Assembly: GCA_028641055.1 (NCBI GenBank)
Contig: CM054057.1
Location: 574,430,610 to 574,494,609 of the forward strand
Reading direction: 5' to 3'
From: Alopecurus myosuroides
Taxonomy: Eukaryota; Streptophyta; Magnoliopsida; Poales; Poaceae
Length of the DNA: 64,000 bases
Position 1 is the first letter of the stretch. Each line of letters opens with the position of its first letter. The notes beneath the pieces were generated by a model that saw only the letters and a list, made by a program, of their open reading frames with translations, did not search any database and was not told where the DNA came from. This document shows, one piece after another, positions 23,593 to 35,100 of this stretch. The position numbers and the translations under genes were made by a program.

Positions 23593-23760
23593 GGCAGCGA
23601 GTGAAAAAGTGGTGGAAAGTTTGGAAGAACCTGGTGGAGAGAATGAATCCGCGGTGGCGCAAAGAGTTGCGCGGCGGCGGAGAGCTCGGCGGCGGAGAAG
23701 AAACAGAGAGGCGAAAGAGGAAAGTACGGAGGAAGGAGAAGAGGAAGTTACCGATGGGGG

Positions 23761-23768
23761 TATTTATA
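23761..23768 (-). promoter_or_regulatory. TATA box of the antisense gene
   Basis: Minus-strand TATAAATA in GAGAGGATATAAATACCCCC, 169 bp upstream of the proposed ATG at 23592. Position and match are good for a plant Pol II promoter lying just inside the 3' LTR. It implies a transcript independent of the LTR promoter. Confidence 0.7.
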
Positions 23769-24282
23769 TCCTCTCCTAAGATTACCGTTACCATCGGGGT
23801 AGTGGGATCGATCGTGGCCATAACTCTCGTGTGGTGGGGTCTGTGGCCGGTTAGAAACGCACGCAAGCGCGGAACGCGCGCGTAACGGCCACAACTGATC
23901 CCACGACCAGATCGTGGGCTATTACTGCGCTTGATGGGACATGACGAGCCGGTGGGCCCACTCCGTGAAAACTGGGCGCGTGGCACGTCGTGTCCTGGGC
24001 AGCGAGACGTCGGGGTCGCGGATGCTTGACACGTGTCCAGTTGCAGCACGGAAGGCTGGATTGTGCTCTGCGCTGCAGAGACTTTGCTTGAGAAATTCTC
24101 TAAGTCCTTTTACTCGGACGCAGAGAAGGAGACTAGCCCTATTCGGAAGAAAGGAGACCCAAGGTACTTTCCAAAGTGCTACTCGGAGGTTTTACTCGGC
24201 ATCTTGAGGTTCAAGGGCGGTGTTGCAAAGATTGGTTTTAAGCTGGCAGAGCCTAGTGAACGAGTTCGCAAGACTCTACCAG

Positions 24283-24295
24283 CTTCGGGGACTGC
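24283..24295 (+). promoter_or_regulatory. Polypurine tract region of element B
   Basis: CTTCGGGGACTGC abuts the 3' LTR start TGTCGGGGGG at 24296. The purine core CGGGGA is short. The same core is repeated in pol (16240-16428) and at 17919. Confidence 0.6.
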
Positions 24296-25170
24296 TGTCG
24301 GGGGGTTACCCCCGAGTAGGGTAAAGGCAAGTGGTGAAGGCAATAGTCAGAAGAGAAGTTTGGTCGAGTAGCCGCCTACCCGGTACTTGCTACCCGGTCG
24401 ACTGCTACTCGGTCTTACGAAAAGATGACCAGAAGGAGATATCAAGCGAGTTATGTCCGTTCGAGTAGAAGAGCTGGTCCGAGTAGGATTGGCGGGAATC
24501 TACTCGGGCCAGAAGTCAAAGGAGCCGTTCTGACACAGGATCCCGCGTATCCTGGGTCCGTACTTGGCACTGTTCGAACCACTGTTCATCTGGGACCGGC
24601 CTGCCTGACAGCGACAGTGTGGAAGCAGGCGGTCGCAGGATAAGGGGGCCCTACTCTGTTTTTGGCACAGTGATACCAGACTGTCCCCTTGGTTTTGCCC
24701 AACGACTTTCCGGACAGGACAAGATTAGGAACCAAAGCTGTCAGCGGGAACTCGGAAGAAGGACGATGTGCACACAATGTCGACACTTGTCCGTATTTGG
24801 ACGTATCCGGCTGGGCACCGTGTATATAAGGTGCCCCGCCGCCTCCTGCGTGAGGGATCGCATGCTGGAACACAGGAAACCCTAGATTCTTGACCTAGTT
24901 CATCACGTATAGAGAAGAGCGGCTACTCGGTAGCAAGAACCATTGTACTGTGGCTACTCGGTGAGACATCAGAATACACAAAGAAAGGCAGGAGTAGGGG
25001 TTTTACCTCCTCACGAGGGCCCTGAACCTGGGTAGATCGTGTTGTTTGCAGTGGTTAGTTCTTACTTCACGCGGCTACTCGTCGCGTGATCCCTCCCCGA
25101 GCACCTCCAGCGTCCTTCGTCCCCACATCTTTAGCCATCCTATGGCATCTGCCGTGACACCACCACGACA
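24296..25170 (+). repeat. Element B 3' LTR
   Basis: 875 bp, identical to the 5' LTR except for six substitutions and no indels by eye. It is followed by the target duplication GCTTT (25171-25175), after which element A resumes. Confidence 0.95.
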
Positions 25171-25342
25171 GCTTTATTATTAAAGTTTTATTTATCATGT
25201 GTGTTTAAAGTTTTATGATCTCAGCGTGTATATGCTTTTAAATTAGATTGATCAAGTTTATGTTAGTAGCATGTCACCTCAAAAATTATTTTTTTATTGT
25301 TTACCTACTCGAGGACGAGTAGGAACTAAGCTTGGGGATGCT
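25171..25342 (+). other. Element A interior, resumed, with PPT
   Basis: This continues the reading broken at 9967. It ends TACTCGAGGACGAGTAGG, then AACTAAGCTTGGGGATGCT next to the 3' LTR, the priming region of these elements. The same ending is at 42118-42155 and, on the minus strand, at 63963-64000. Confidence 0.85.
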
Positions 25343-26938
25343 TGATACGTCTCCAACGTATATATAATTTCTGATGCTCCATGATCGTATTTTGCCAATT
25401 GCTACTTGTTTTCTCCCTTATTTATAACATTTTTATACGTTTTCTGGGACTAACCTATTAACAAGATCCCATAGAGCCAGTTCCCTGTTTTCTGCTATTT
25501 TTAGTTTTAGAAAAGTTGTTCTGTAAACATTCTCGGAATTGGACCCCAGAAAGCCCGAAGTTCCGATTTTCCCCGGAAGCATCCAGAAGACCAAAGAGAA
25601 GCCGAAGAGGGGCAACATTGGGGCCACACCACAGGGTGGCGCGGCCCCCCTTGGCCGCGCCAGCTATGGGTGTGGGCCCCCTGGCCTACACCGCCTTTAC
25701 CCTTTCGCCTATTTAAGCCCCCCGTATGGAAAACCCTAAACACCTGATCAGAAATCCCCGAAAAGTTCCGTAGCCGCCGTCACCATCAACCCTAGATCAG
25801 GGGGGTTCTGAAGATGTTTCCGGCACCCTGCCAGAGAGGAGATCATCACCGGAGGCTTCTACATCACCATGCCTGCCTCCGGAGTGATGCGTGAGTAGTT
25901 CATCCTTGGACTACGGGTTCGTAGATGTAGCTAGATGGTTGTCTTCTTCTCATATACCTCCATGTTTAGATCTCATAAGCTGCCTATCATGATCGAGATT
26001 GATCTTATGTAATTCTATATGATGTGTTTGTTGGGATCCAATGAATATTGAACTTATGCCAAGTTGATTATAGTCTTTATTGCATATGTTATTTGTGATC
26101 TTGCATGCTTTCCGTTGCTAGTGGTTATTCTTGCCAAGTATTTGCTAGTGTCTCCAAGAGGGAGTATTTATGCTTGATAGTGGGTTCATGCCTCCTTGTT
26201 GCCTTGCTCGAGTGACAGAAACGTGAAGGGGGAGGATGTGTTGTTGCCATTAGGGAGAAAACAGCGGTGAGAGTGCCCGCGTGCATAATCATTGCTTACA
26301 TTGCACACTTTGTTTAATGCAATTATCTGTTGCTTGCAACTTAATACCTAAGGGGGTTCAGATGATAACCTGAGGGTGGATTATTAGTCAAATATGCAGA
26401 TGGATGTCGGTCTATGTATCTTGTTGTAATGCCCGCACTAAATACCATAGTAATCTTCATGTCATATTGTGCACTACGGTGCAACCTCTATTTGTCAATT
26501 GCCCAGCTGTAATTTGTTCACCCAGCATGCTATCTTTTATGGAGAGACACCACTAGTGAACCTATGAACCCCGGTCCATTTTTCCACACTGTTAAACAAA
26601 TCACAACAATTTCCTGGTTTCTTTACTTACTGCAAGCATACACTATTTTTCCACACTATATGTCTAATATTTCTTTTCAGCAAGACCGGTGAGATGGACA
26701 ACCTCACTGTACTGTTGGGGAAAAGCTAGTATTTTGGCTGTGTTGTGTGCAGGTTCCACGTTTTTAATGACACCGGTGAAGCGCCAACACCACCGTCAGT
26801 TGCATTAACCTTCCGAATGTCCTCCTTCTCCTACTGGATTGATAACCTTGGTTCTTAACTAAGGGGAAAACTCCTACCGCTGTGCTCATCACACCCTCCT
26901 CTTGGGGTATCCCAACGAGTGCAAGATCTGCACCATCA
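25343..26938 (+). repeat. Element A 3' LTR
   Basis: 1,596 bp, TGATACGTCTCC to GCACCATCA. TATTTAAG at 25710-25717. The flanking GGGCT (26939) nearly matches GGGCC at 5123. LINE sequence follows immediately. Confidence 0.85.
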
Positions 26939-26943
26939 GGGCT

Positions 26944-28321
26944 TATTTCAGATGCGTAGTCCTGCAGCCCGCACGACTTTGGTACAGAATGGCCCTTATG
27001 AAATCCAGGAGAATGTATTTGTTAGATTTGTCAATCATGACAATCTTACACAACTGCACAAATCTGCTATTGGGGCACGTACTGGATGGATTATGCTTTT
27101 GGGTGTCCCTTATGATTTTCGTAATGACAAGGACCTAGCCAATGCAGTAGCTTCTTTTGGGCGTTTTCATCACTGGCATCACCTTGATGGTGCTATTGAA
27201 AGAACATTGATTTATGTCACATTTATCTCACCACAACTGGTCCCTAGAGACATAGTTTTTGGTAACTTCAGTTCCTTGGGAGCAGTTAGAGAATCCTAGA
27301 CATCTCCATGTTATATTCTTTCTGCTGAATTTGCTGAAGTACTTCCTCCTGATGAGGACCCAATGCCACTTGATGGAAATCCACATCCACTCCCTGGAAA
27401 CCTGTAGCAAGATTTTGGTAATTTTGTTTTGCCTCAGTACCGTGAACAAGGCTGGAACATACCCCCTGTAGCAGGTGTTGGTCAGCATCAGGATGGTGAA
27501 GATATGCAGCTGCAGGATTTTGTTGCAGAGCAAGTGGGAGACTGGGACCACCACCTGCCTTTGCAAGATTCCGACTCTGTAGTGCTCAATGACTTAGATA
27601 ATTCTGTTAATCAAAATGTGTTGGTTGTCAATATGCTGCAGATTCATAATGATAATGTTCCATTTCCCAATCAGTGCAACTTTGCTTGGCCCTGGGTGCA
27701 ACAAAACTCTCATATACATGGACATGCTCTCCCCCCTTCTATGCAATGGGAGAAAATCCTGAGCAAGTTTGTGCCAATGAAGATTCTATCAACTATCAGT
27801 CCAACTGGGTTTTCTGCTAGTCCTTTCTCCTTGGTGACATGTGTGACTGCTCCTTTCAAAGGAACTGTTTTTCAATTTTCCGCTCACAAAAGATTCTTCA
27901 AGGCTTAGAGAGCAGCTAGGAGATTATGCTTTGAGTCCCGCCCTGACAGTTTTGCTCATATTCCAACTGAATCTAGTAAGGTTACTATTCTTACCATACC
28001 TAATACAACTGATGCAAGATCCGAGAAGAGAAGGAGAAATAAGGCATGATGCCCTCATGTATCTGTGGAAACTTCTGTCAGAAGAAGCACCAGGTAGGCC
28101 TCTTTGCACAATGGGTACAAACTTGTGCCCCTGCAAGATAATCCACAACACAGGAAGAAGCCAAGATCTGCTAGGCCTGCTGATGACAATGGTCCAGTCA
28201 CCCCACAATCTCCAATTGCTATTCTGCAGCAAGTTGGCAGGACCCTGGAGATAGGAGAGGATGATCTTGGAGTGGACAGGCTTGATGCTGTCCAGGATAA
28301 TGACAAGGATAAGAAGAAGTA
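26944..28321 (+). pseudogene. LINE ORF1 remnant
   Basis: Three or more frames together give an ORF1-like protein. They hold GWIMLLGVPYDF (about 27089), then an acidic Gln/Asn-rich stretch (27430-27900), then RRSTR...NGYKLVPLQD near 28085-28135 and a Lys-rich end (DNDKDKKK) stopping at 28322. Proteins ending this way precede ORF2 in plant L1 elements and bind RNA. Stops at about 27297 and 27405, TAG near 27906 and a frame change near 28095 break it. The N-terminus is missing at the element A boundary. No CCHC knuckle was seen. Confidence 0.65.
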
Positions 28322-28591
28322 ATAATGTTAGGGTTTCTCTTTTATTTTAATGGTCTCTGTTCTTGGAAGCTCATGTCATTTTGGTTTATGTATTTGGATA
28401 TATATATTTTGTAATATCAGTACCGAATCTGGGCTCTTTTGTGGATTTCCTAATGAATTATCCAAGCCATGTTCCCCTGTTTTCCTGTGATTACAAGTGC
28501 TATTGTAACTGGTTGGTCCTGTTACAATTCTCCTCTTCAATTTATCAAATTATTAATGGATAATACAACATATTTGTTATTGGATTAGAAA

Positions 28592-31500
28592 GTGTTGGAT
28601 TGCAATGTCAGGGGACTCAATGATAAAAATAAAAGGCTGCTTGTTTACAACAAAAATTGAAGAAAGTCAGTGTGCTATTATATGCTTGCAAGAAACAAAA
28701 TGTGAAAATTTTGATCACAGTTTTATTAGATCCTTTTGTCCAAAGAGATTTGATCAATCTGTTTTCACCCCCTCTGTTGGAGCTTCAGGTGGCATCATTG
28801 TTCTCTGGAACAGTTCTATTTTTGACGGGGACTTGATTTAAAGCCATAAATATGGAATTAAATTATGTTTCACCTCTAAACATAATCTTTATTCATGGAC
28901 TCTTGTCACTGTTTATGGCCCTTCCAGAGGTTTAGAGAGGGATATTTTTATCCAATGGTTCCATGATCTGATTATCCTCCCACATGAAAATTGGCTCCTG
29001 GTTGGTGATTTTAATTTTATAAGGTCTATTGACAACAGGAATAAACCCGGAGCTGATATGAATGTTATATTTATTTTTAATGAAGTGATTAGTCACCTAG
29101 GTTTAATTACGCTTCCTTTGAAAGGAAGAGCTTTCACCTGGTCTAATATGCAAGATCAGCCTCTGCTTGAATAGCTAGATTGGTTTTTCACAAGCACATG
29201 GTGGACCATTACTTATCCAAATACCATGGTTATGCCACTTGCTAAATCCAGTTCTGACCATGTTCCTTGTGTCATTACTATTTCAACGACCATTCCAAAA
29301 GCTCAGATTTTCAGGTTTGAAAATCATTGGATTCATCAGGCAGGTTTTATGGATCTTATAGACAGAGTTTGGAAGTGGCCAGTGAAGAGCAATAATAGCT
29401 GCTGCTATAACTGCTAAATTCAAAAATACCAGACATGAATTAAAAAGTTGGGGTAGGAATCTTTCCAATCTCAAGCTCCTGATTGCCAAATGTAATAAGG
29501 TGATTTTAATTTAGGATAATTTGGAGGAAGAAAGGAATTTAAGCAGGCCAGAATTTAACTTTAGGAATATTGTTAAAATCCATCTTAAAAAGCTACTCCT
29601 TTCTCAGTCTGCTTATTGGAAAAATTGGTGTACCATCAGATGGGTCCAACTGGATGGAGAGAACACTAATTTTTTTCATGCCAAAGCTACTAAAAGATAC
29701 AGGTTTAATATTATTGCTGAGATAAAAAATGAGGAGGGAATTTCAATGATTGATCATCAGCATAAAGCTGCAGCATTCTGGGCTAGTTTCAAGAATAGGA
29801 TGGGTGTATCCATTCCAACTACACAGTCATTTACTTTGTCCAATTTTATACAACCTATTGATAATTTGGACTGTCTTGTTGCTCCTTTCAGTCCTGAGGA
29901 AATTGATGGTGTCATGCAATCTTTAAAAACTGATAGAGCACCAGGACCTGATGGTTTTAATGGCATGTTTGTGAAGAAATGTTGGACTATCTTGAAAGAT
30001 AATTTTACTCAATTATGAAATGATTTTCATTCTGGGCATCTCTCATTGCAGAGCATTAATGACTCCTATATCACACTCATCCCTAAGAATAATTCTCCTC
30101 AGAAAGTTAATGGTCTCAGACCAATATCATTAACTAATACTTGCCTAAAATTTGTTAGCAAATTGATTGCTAACAGAATGCAAAGTATAATTTGTAGCAC
30201 TATACATGACAATCAGTATGGTTTCATCAAAGGGAGAACTATCCAGGATTGTCTTGCTTGGTCTTTTGAGTTCTTGTTTCAATGCCAACACTCCAAGAAA
30301 TAAATTGTGGTCCTCAAAATTGACTTTGAAAAAGCATTTGATACTCTGGATCATGATGCCATTATTCAAGTTTTGAGAGCTAAGAGTTTTCCAGATTTGT
30401 TCATCTTATGGGTTAAAGAAATCCTTGCTTCTGGTTCTTCCTTTGTGCTTCTCAATGGAATTCCAGGTAAAAAATTGATCTGCAAAAGAGGGGTAAGACA
30501 AGGTGATCCTCTTTCTCCCCTGTTAGTTGTTGAAGGTGCTGATTTATTGCAAAGCCTTGTTAACAAAGCATAAAGAGATGGTTTGATTTCTTATCCCATT
30601 CCAGTCAGAGCAGATTTTCCTATTATTCAATATGCAGATGATACTTTAGTGGTCATGCCAGCATGCAAAAATGACTTGAGTGTGCTGAAAGGAATTTTAC
30701 AAACCTATGCTGCTTTCACAGGCTTGAAAGTTAATTTCCACAAGTCCTCAATGATCTTGCTCAGTTTTTTGAGTGCCAACTTGGGACCATGCCTTTCACA
30801 TATTTAGGTTTGCACATGGGCACAACTAAACCCACAATCAAGTATTTTTCTCCTCTTATTGATAGAGTTGAAAGATGATTATCTTCAACATCTTCTTTCC
30901 TTTCTTATGGAGATATGTTGGTGTTGGTAAATTTTGTCGTTTCCTCTTTGCCCACCTACTACATGCTCTCCCTGGTTATTCCTGCTGGTGTTATTGAAGT
31001 GATTGATAGAGCTAGGAGACATTGTTTGTGGAGCAAAAAAGGAACAGAAAAGGCTAACTCTCTTGCTGCTTGCCCATGGTGTGTAGACCAAAGAAAAAGG
31101 GAGGACTTGGATTTATAAATTTGAAAATTCAAAATTCTGCCTTGCTACTGAAGCATCTCCACAAATTTTTTAACCAGGAGAAAACCCCATGGGTTCAACT
31201 CATTACTGATGCTTATTATTATAATTCAGTGCCTCATGTTGTAGTTGATTCAGCCTCTTTCTGGTGGAAAGGAATCCTAGCTCTATCTGATGATTATAGG
31301 AAACTAACCACCTATTTTGTTGGGAATGGCATCACTGCCCTTTTTTGGGAAGATAAGTGGCAACCACAACTCCTCAAGGTGACTTTTCCAAGGCTTTTTT
31401 TCTTTTTCTAAGGATAAGCTACAGTTTGTCCATGAGTTTTTCCTGCAAGCAGATTGTTTACAAAATTTCTTTCTGCCCCTGACAATACAAGCACATGATG

Positions 31501-32087
31501 AACTCATGGTTTTGAAAACAATGATACAAAACTTTATTCTAGAACCAGAAAAGAAAGATGAATGAAAAGTTCTATAGCAAATGCCAAGTTCTCTCCCAGT
31601 TCTATCTATCAGCACAATTTTGCTCAATTTCCTAATGATGTGGTATCCTATTGGATTTCGAAGAGCAAATGTCAGTCAAAACATAAGTTCTTTTCCTGGT
31701 TACTGTTGCATGATAGGATCAACACCAGAGATATGCTGATTAGAAGGCACTGGAATGTAAGTGATTCCTCTGAGTGTGTGCTTTGTTTTGCCCATGCATA
31801 TGAGGACTGGAGGCACTTATTTTTCAATTGTACTTCTGTACAAGAATTTGGAATTATCTACAATAAGGTTTGCTAAGAAACATTTCCATGGACCCTGTTT
31901 TCATGAAAGCATCATTTTGGCTTGTTGGGGCATTTGGAAACAGAGGAATGGATGGATTTTCAATAATATCAGACCCAATTTCAGAGGTTGGAAGGCCCTG
32001 TTTGTTCAGAAGGTCACCCTACTTATGTACAGGGTGAAGAGAGATATCTCTATTTTTTTGACATCATGGACTGATTCACTTCCTTGA
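28592..32087 (+). pseudogene. LINE ORF2 (endonuclease and reverse transcriptase), broken
   Basis: The apurinic endonuclease-like domain shows NVRGLND (28604), CLQETKC (28683), GDFNFI (29004) and SSSDHVP (29248). The reverse transcriptase shows PGPDGFNG (about 29944), LRPISLTN (30116), YGFIKGRTIQD (about 30217), DFEKAFD (about 30322), GVRQGDPLSP (about 30490) and catalytic QYADD (30628-30642). The C-terminal zf-RVT-like region has CVLCFAHAYEDWRHLFFNC (about 31779-31835). Lesions include a frame change at an A run near 28652, stops near 28840, 29173, 29400, 29515, 30016, 30301 and 30571, and further frame changes around 30800 and 31410. The protein would nick DNA and prime reverse transcription from the element's own RNA; it is inactive here. 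Confidence 0.88.
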
Positions 32088-32197
32088 CCCCCCATGTACA
32101 TATTGTACATATTATAAATAACCTTGTATTTTGTTTTCTTTTATAATAAATGGGGGGCTGTGGGGGTTTTCCCCACAATATTGGTGTCAAAAAAAAA

Positions 32198-35100
32198 TCC
32201 TGAAGCCCTTGTGGGTCCATGACTAGGAGCGCATATGTATACCTTTGGGCACGGCGTCGTGACACTAGATCTATGTAATCCTAGATTGGCATAATTTTTT
32301 AGATCTCTAGCTTATTTTTGGTGAGCATTTTTAGAAACAACACCTTTTCTGTTTTATTTAAAACTTGTGCATTTGTTTTTAATTGAATGTTTGATTGTTG
32401 GAAACTTGTTTCCTAGAATGTATAGATGTGTTTCTACTTTTTATTAGGTTGTTTTCTTGCAGTACTCTTACATTAGGAAGTGTGTGCATGTTTAGAAATC
32501 AAATAGAAATAGGTATAGCCTTCTATTGTTTTCTAGTATTTATTTTTAAATAGATTGTGTGAGAAAATCTTTGTATGTTTGTTACCTAGGTTTTTGATAT
32601 GGTTATGATGAGTCTAGTACCATTTAGGTACTGATATTTTGATGTTATCATCTCTGTTAGTTTGCCTCTTATTTTATAGAAAAGCATGTGTAACGATTGT
32701 TTGTTTGTTTTCACTAGGTTGTTTTCACTAGTATGAGTAGTGATGTGGTAATTATTTTGGTAGATTATATTTTTGTCAAGTTTGACAAGAAGTTTTGTTA
32801 CCTCTTAAACCCTTGGTATTAGTGGGCCCATAACCCACTGGTCCCATTGCATTTTGGTTACGAATACAAATCCCCTACCATGCACTTGGTTGCTAGTAGC
32901 TTATATTTTCCATATGAATGTTTAGTATTTTCCACCAAGGAAAATAATTGATTGCACTACTTCTTTTGTGAAAGTGTTTAGTAATACTTTGTGACTACCA
33001 ATATGTTTAGTTGTGGTCCATTTGTTGGCATAATGTTCCCTTGGGAATATCATGTTAAGAAATGATTGATTGTTGTTTTGATTATTTTGAGTGTTGTTTG
33101 CAAATAGGAATTATTTTCCTAGTCTTGGTAAATTATGTGTGGATAGAAATTCCTTAAGTGTTTGGATTTTAGAGAGTGTTTAATTGAGCTCGTATTGAGT
33201 GCATAGTTGCTGGTTGCATAGCATGTCACATTGTTGTTTGTCTTTGGTTGATTAGAAAATCATGTTTTACTAGACTTGGTTGATTCTTGCTAAGTAGTTG
33301 TTTTCATAGAATTATTTTGGTGTATTTGCTTACTAGAATATGTAATGTGTATGTTCTGTAGTAGGTATTTACATTCATACATTGCTTGTTTAGAATTATG
33401 CATCCTTGTAGTATTGTTTGCTTCTCTTGTGATGCATTAGTGTCACCACTAGATATTATGAGTTGCTCTAATATTGTTGTCTTTATATTTTAGGAGGGTA
33501 TGATTATCCTAGCATGTTTAGGATGTTTTCAATTCTGTTATTGTGACATGACTTTGTGAGTTGCTAGATGATATTGGTTGCGGAGTACATTATTTTTCTT
33601 ATAGCATGCTTGTGTAGCAATCTTTCCTACTAATATGTTATTAGGGCACTCCCGCGTTTATGTTATTTTCTAACTTTAGTATCTCTTGTGAGTATTGTGA
33701 TTTAGAGTGTGTATTATGACTTGTTACAATTGATTGGTCCACTAGTTTGTTTGAGTATATTTATGATTGAGTGATTCCTTAGTCCTTGCATAGATTTGAG
33801 CATAGTCAGAAACTAGCTAAATCCATCTGTGGTGTGTTTGCTTGCTGTTTGGAATTGTCTGAGTGATTACTTTAGCATGAGCATTGTACTAATCTTATGG
33901 TTGTGTTTAGTAGTATCTTGTAATCTATGCCTTGAGTTAGTGGTAAACTTGTTGGGTGATGCTTGCTTGTGTTATTGTGAATACTCACTGCCATGGGTAT
34001 TGCTTTGAGTGATTGACAGTACTTTAGTAGTCTCACCTTGTTACCACGAGATAATTTTAGCTTCTTAAGTATCTTGGTATGAGAGTGGTACACCCACTCC
34101 ACCTATGATATTTGATATGTGGAATATGGTTTCTCAACCATATGTTTGTCTACTGATAGTTTTGTACCATGAGTGTTTGTGAGATAGTTTTCTTGATAAC
34201 CTTTTTGAGTGATTGCGCTAGTATAAGTTGCTTGCTGTATGTGTTGCCTTGTTATCTCAATTTCCTTCTTTAGTTCTGAGTGTGTGTCTTTTATTATTTT
34301 ACGACGTTAGAAAACTAAGAAGAAGAAGAAGGAGTTGTAGAGTTGTGTGTCAAGTTCAAGCTACTTCAAGGCCAGTGACACAAAGAGTTTTAAGGCAATC
34401 CATACTGATGCTTGCTGTTACTACACTTATCATTATCTATCATGCATGTTTTAACTTCTGAAAGTTTTACAAAAACTTCAATTACCAAAAACTATTTTTG
34501 AGTGACTATTACTACTATCAATATTATATATATATATTATTACTATGCCAGTAGTTGATACTTCGTGTTACCAAGCCCGTAGCCACCATATGGTATTTAT
34601 TACCATCCAAAAGTATAAGTCCCTAAGTGGATGCCCTAAAAATATGCTTTTGCAAAACAAAGGTCTTATGGAAAACCCGGTGGAAAGGTGAAGCCTTATC
34701 CACCGGAGGAATGTTGAAGTGGTCATTTTTGGGAAAAATGTGTTTTCAAAAATGACACATAACCTAGTCTTCGCCGGACAACCTTTACCGTACTGCCACT
34801 CTACCCCAACATGGGCACGGGGGCTTAACTTGAAGTTCGTTTTTCTTAGTGTGTGTTCTATCTCAATTTTCTATAAGGGTCATCGTGCCCTCGGACCGAT
34901 TGTCGCCAGGAGGGGTATACGAAACATAAAAAGTGTGGGATTAATTTTCCCTCCGGTTGTAACAGTTGGGTCCCTTGCCGTGGCGCTAGCGGACAGGATG
35001 CCGGGGGAATCAGGCCCAACTAAAGAGATAGGCATATTCTAGCTTGAACATAGTGGATGGTTAGGATCAGTTCTCTGATGTTCACATACTGTTGTTACAG

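Larger units (their letters stand above)
23593..24295. other. Antisense promoter region and pre-PPT segment
   Basis: It contains the antisense TATA box, a dense run of ACTCGG motifs (24112-24200; perfect CTACTCGG at 24179) and the PPT zone. Sense-strand open frames here have no recognisable domain. Confidence 0.6.
9968..25170 (+). mobile_element. Element B: Tat-type Gypsy retrotransposon with antisense gene
   Basis: 15.2 kb with identical target duplications GCTTT at 9963-9967 and 25171-25175. The LTRs (875 bp each) begin TGTCGGGGGG and end CACGACA. In order: PBS 10844-10861, gag-protease, RT, RNase H, a second RNase H-like domain, integrase (to 17856), a gap, an antisense multi-exon gene (23592-18519), then the PPT and 3' LTR. 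The extra RNase H-like domain and an antisense ORF between pol and the 3' LTR are known marks of the plant Tat lineage (Grande, RIRE2, Retand). The six LTR differences counted by eye (near 10289, 10315, 10332, 10451, 10726, 10744) are all substitutions. The insertion is therefore recent, yet gag-pol has several frameshifts and stops. Confidence 0.93.
5123..26943 (+). mobile_element. Element A: non-autonomous Athila-like LTR retrotransposon (host of element B)
   Basis: LTRs at 5128-6719 and 25343-26938 flank an interior (6720-9967 and 25171-25342) that was split by element B. The flanking 5-mers are GGGCC (5123-5127) and GGGCT (26939-26943), an imperfect target duplication. The LTR start TGATACGTCTCC, a PBS of type TGGCGCC, and a 3' interior ending in AAGCTTGGGGATGCT are the pattern of Sabrina/WHAM-type, Athila-lineage elements of grasses; the exact family name is from memory and unsure. 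There is no gag-pol, only one short ORF (6913-7518). The LTRs differ clearly (about 20 differences in the first 195 bp by eye), so A is much older than B. Confidence 0.8.
26944..32197 (+). mobile_element. L1-type LINE, 5'-truncated and decayed
   Basis: A non-LTR retrotransposon with ORF1 remnants, ORF2 (endonuclease, reverse transcriptase, C-terminal zinc-binding region), a short 3' UTR and an A9 tail (32189-32197). The 3' end has AATAAA near 32143 and a G/C-rich inverted repeat (GGGGGTTTTCCCC at 32162) before the tail, as in many grass LINEs. The 5' end abuts element A's 3' LTR. I could not find a target-site duplication flanking the tail. Multiple stops and frame changes show it is dead. 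Confidence 0.88.

Noticed and set aside
34228..35042. Possible small genes in the AT-rich LTR part
   Set aside because: Short, without domains, and the region fits the second half of a large Gypsy LTR.
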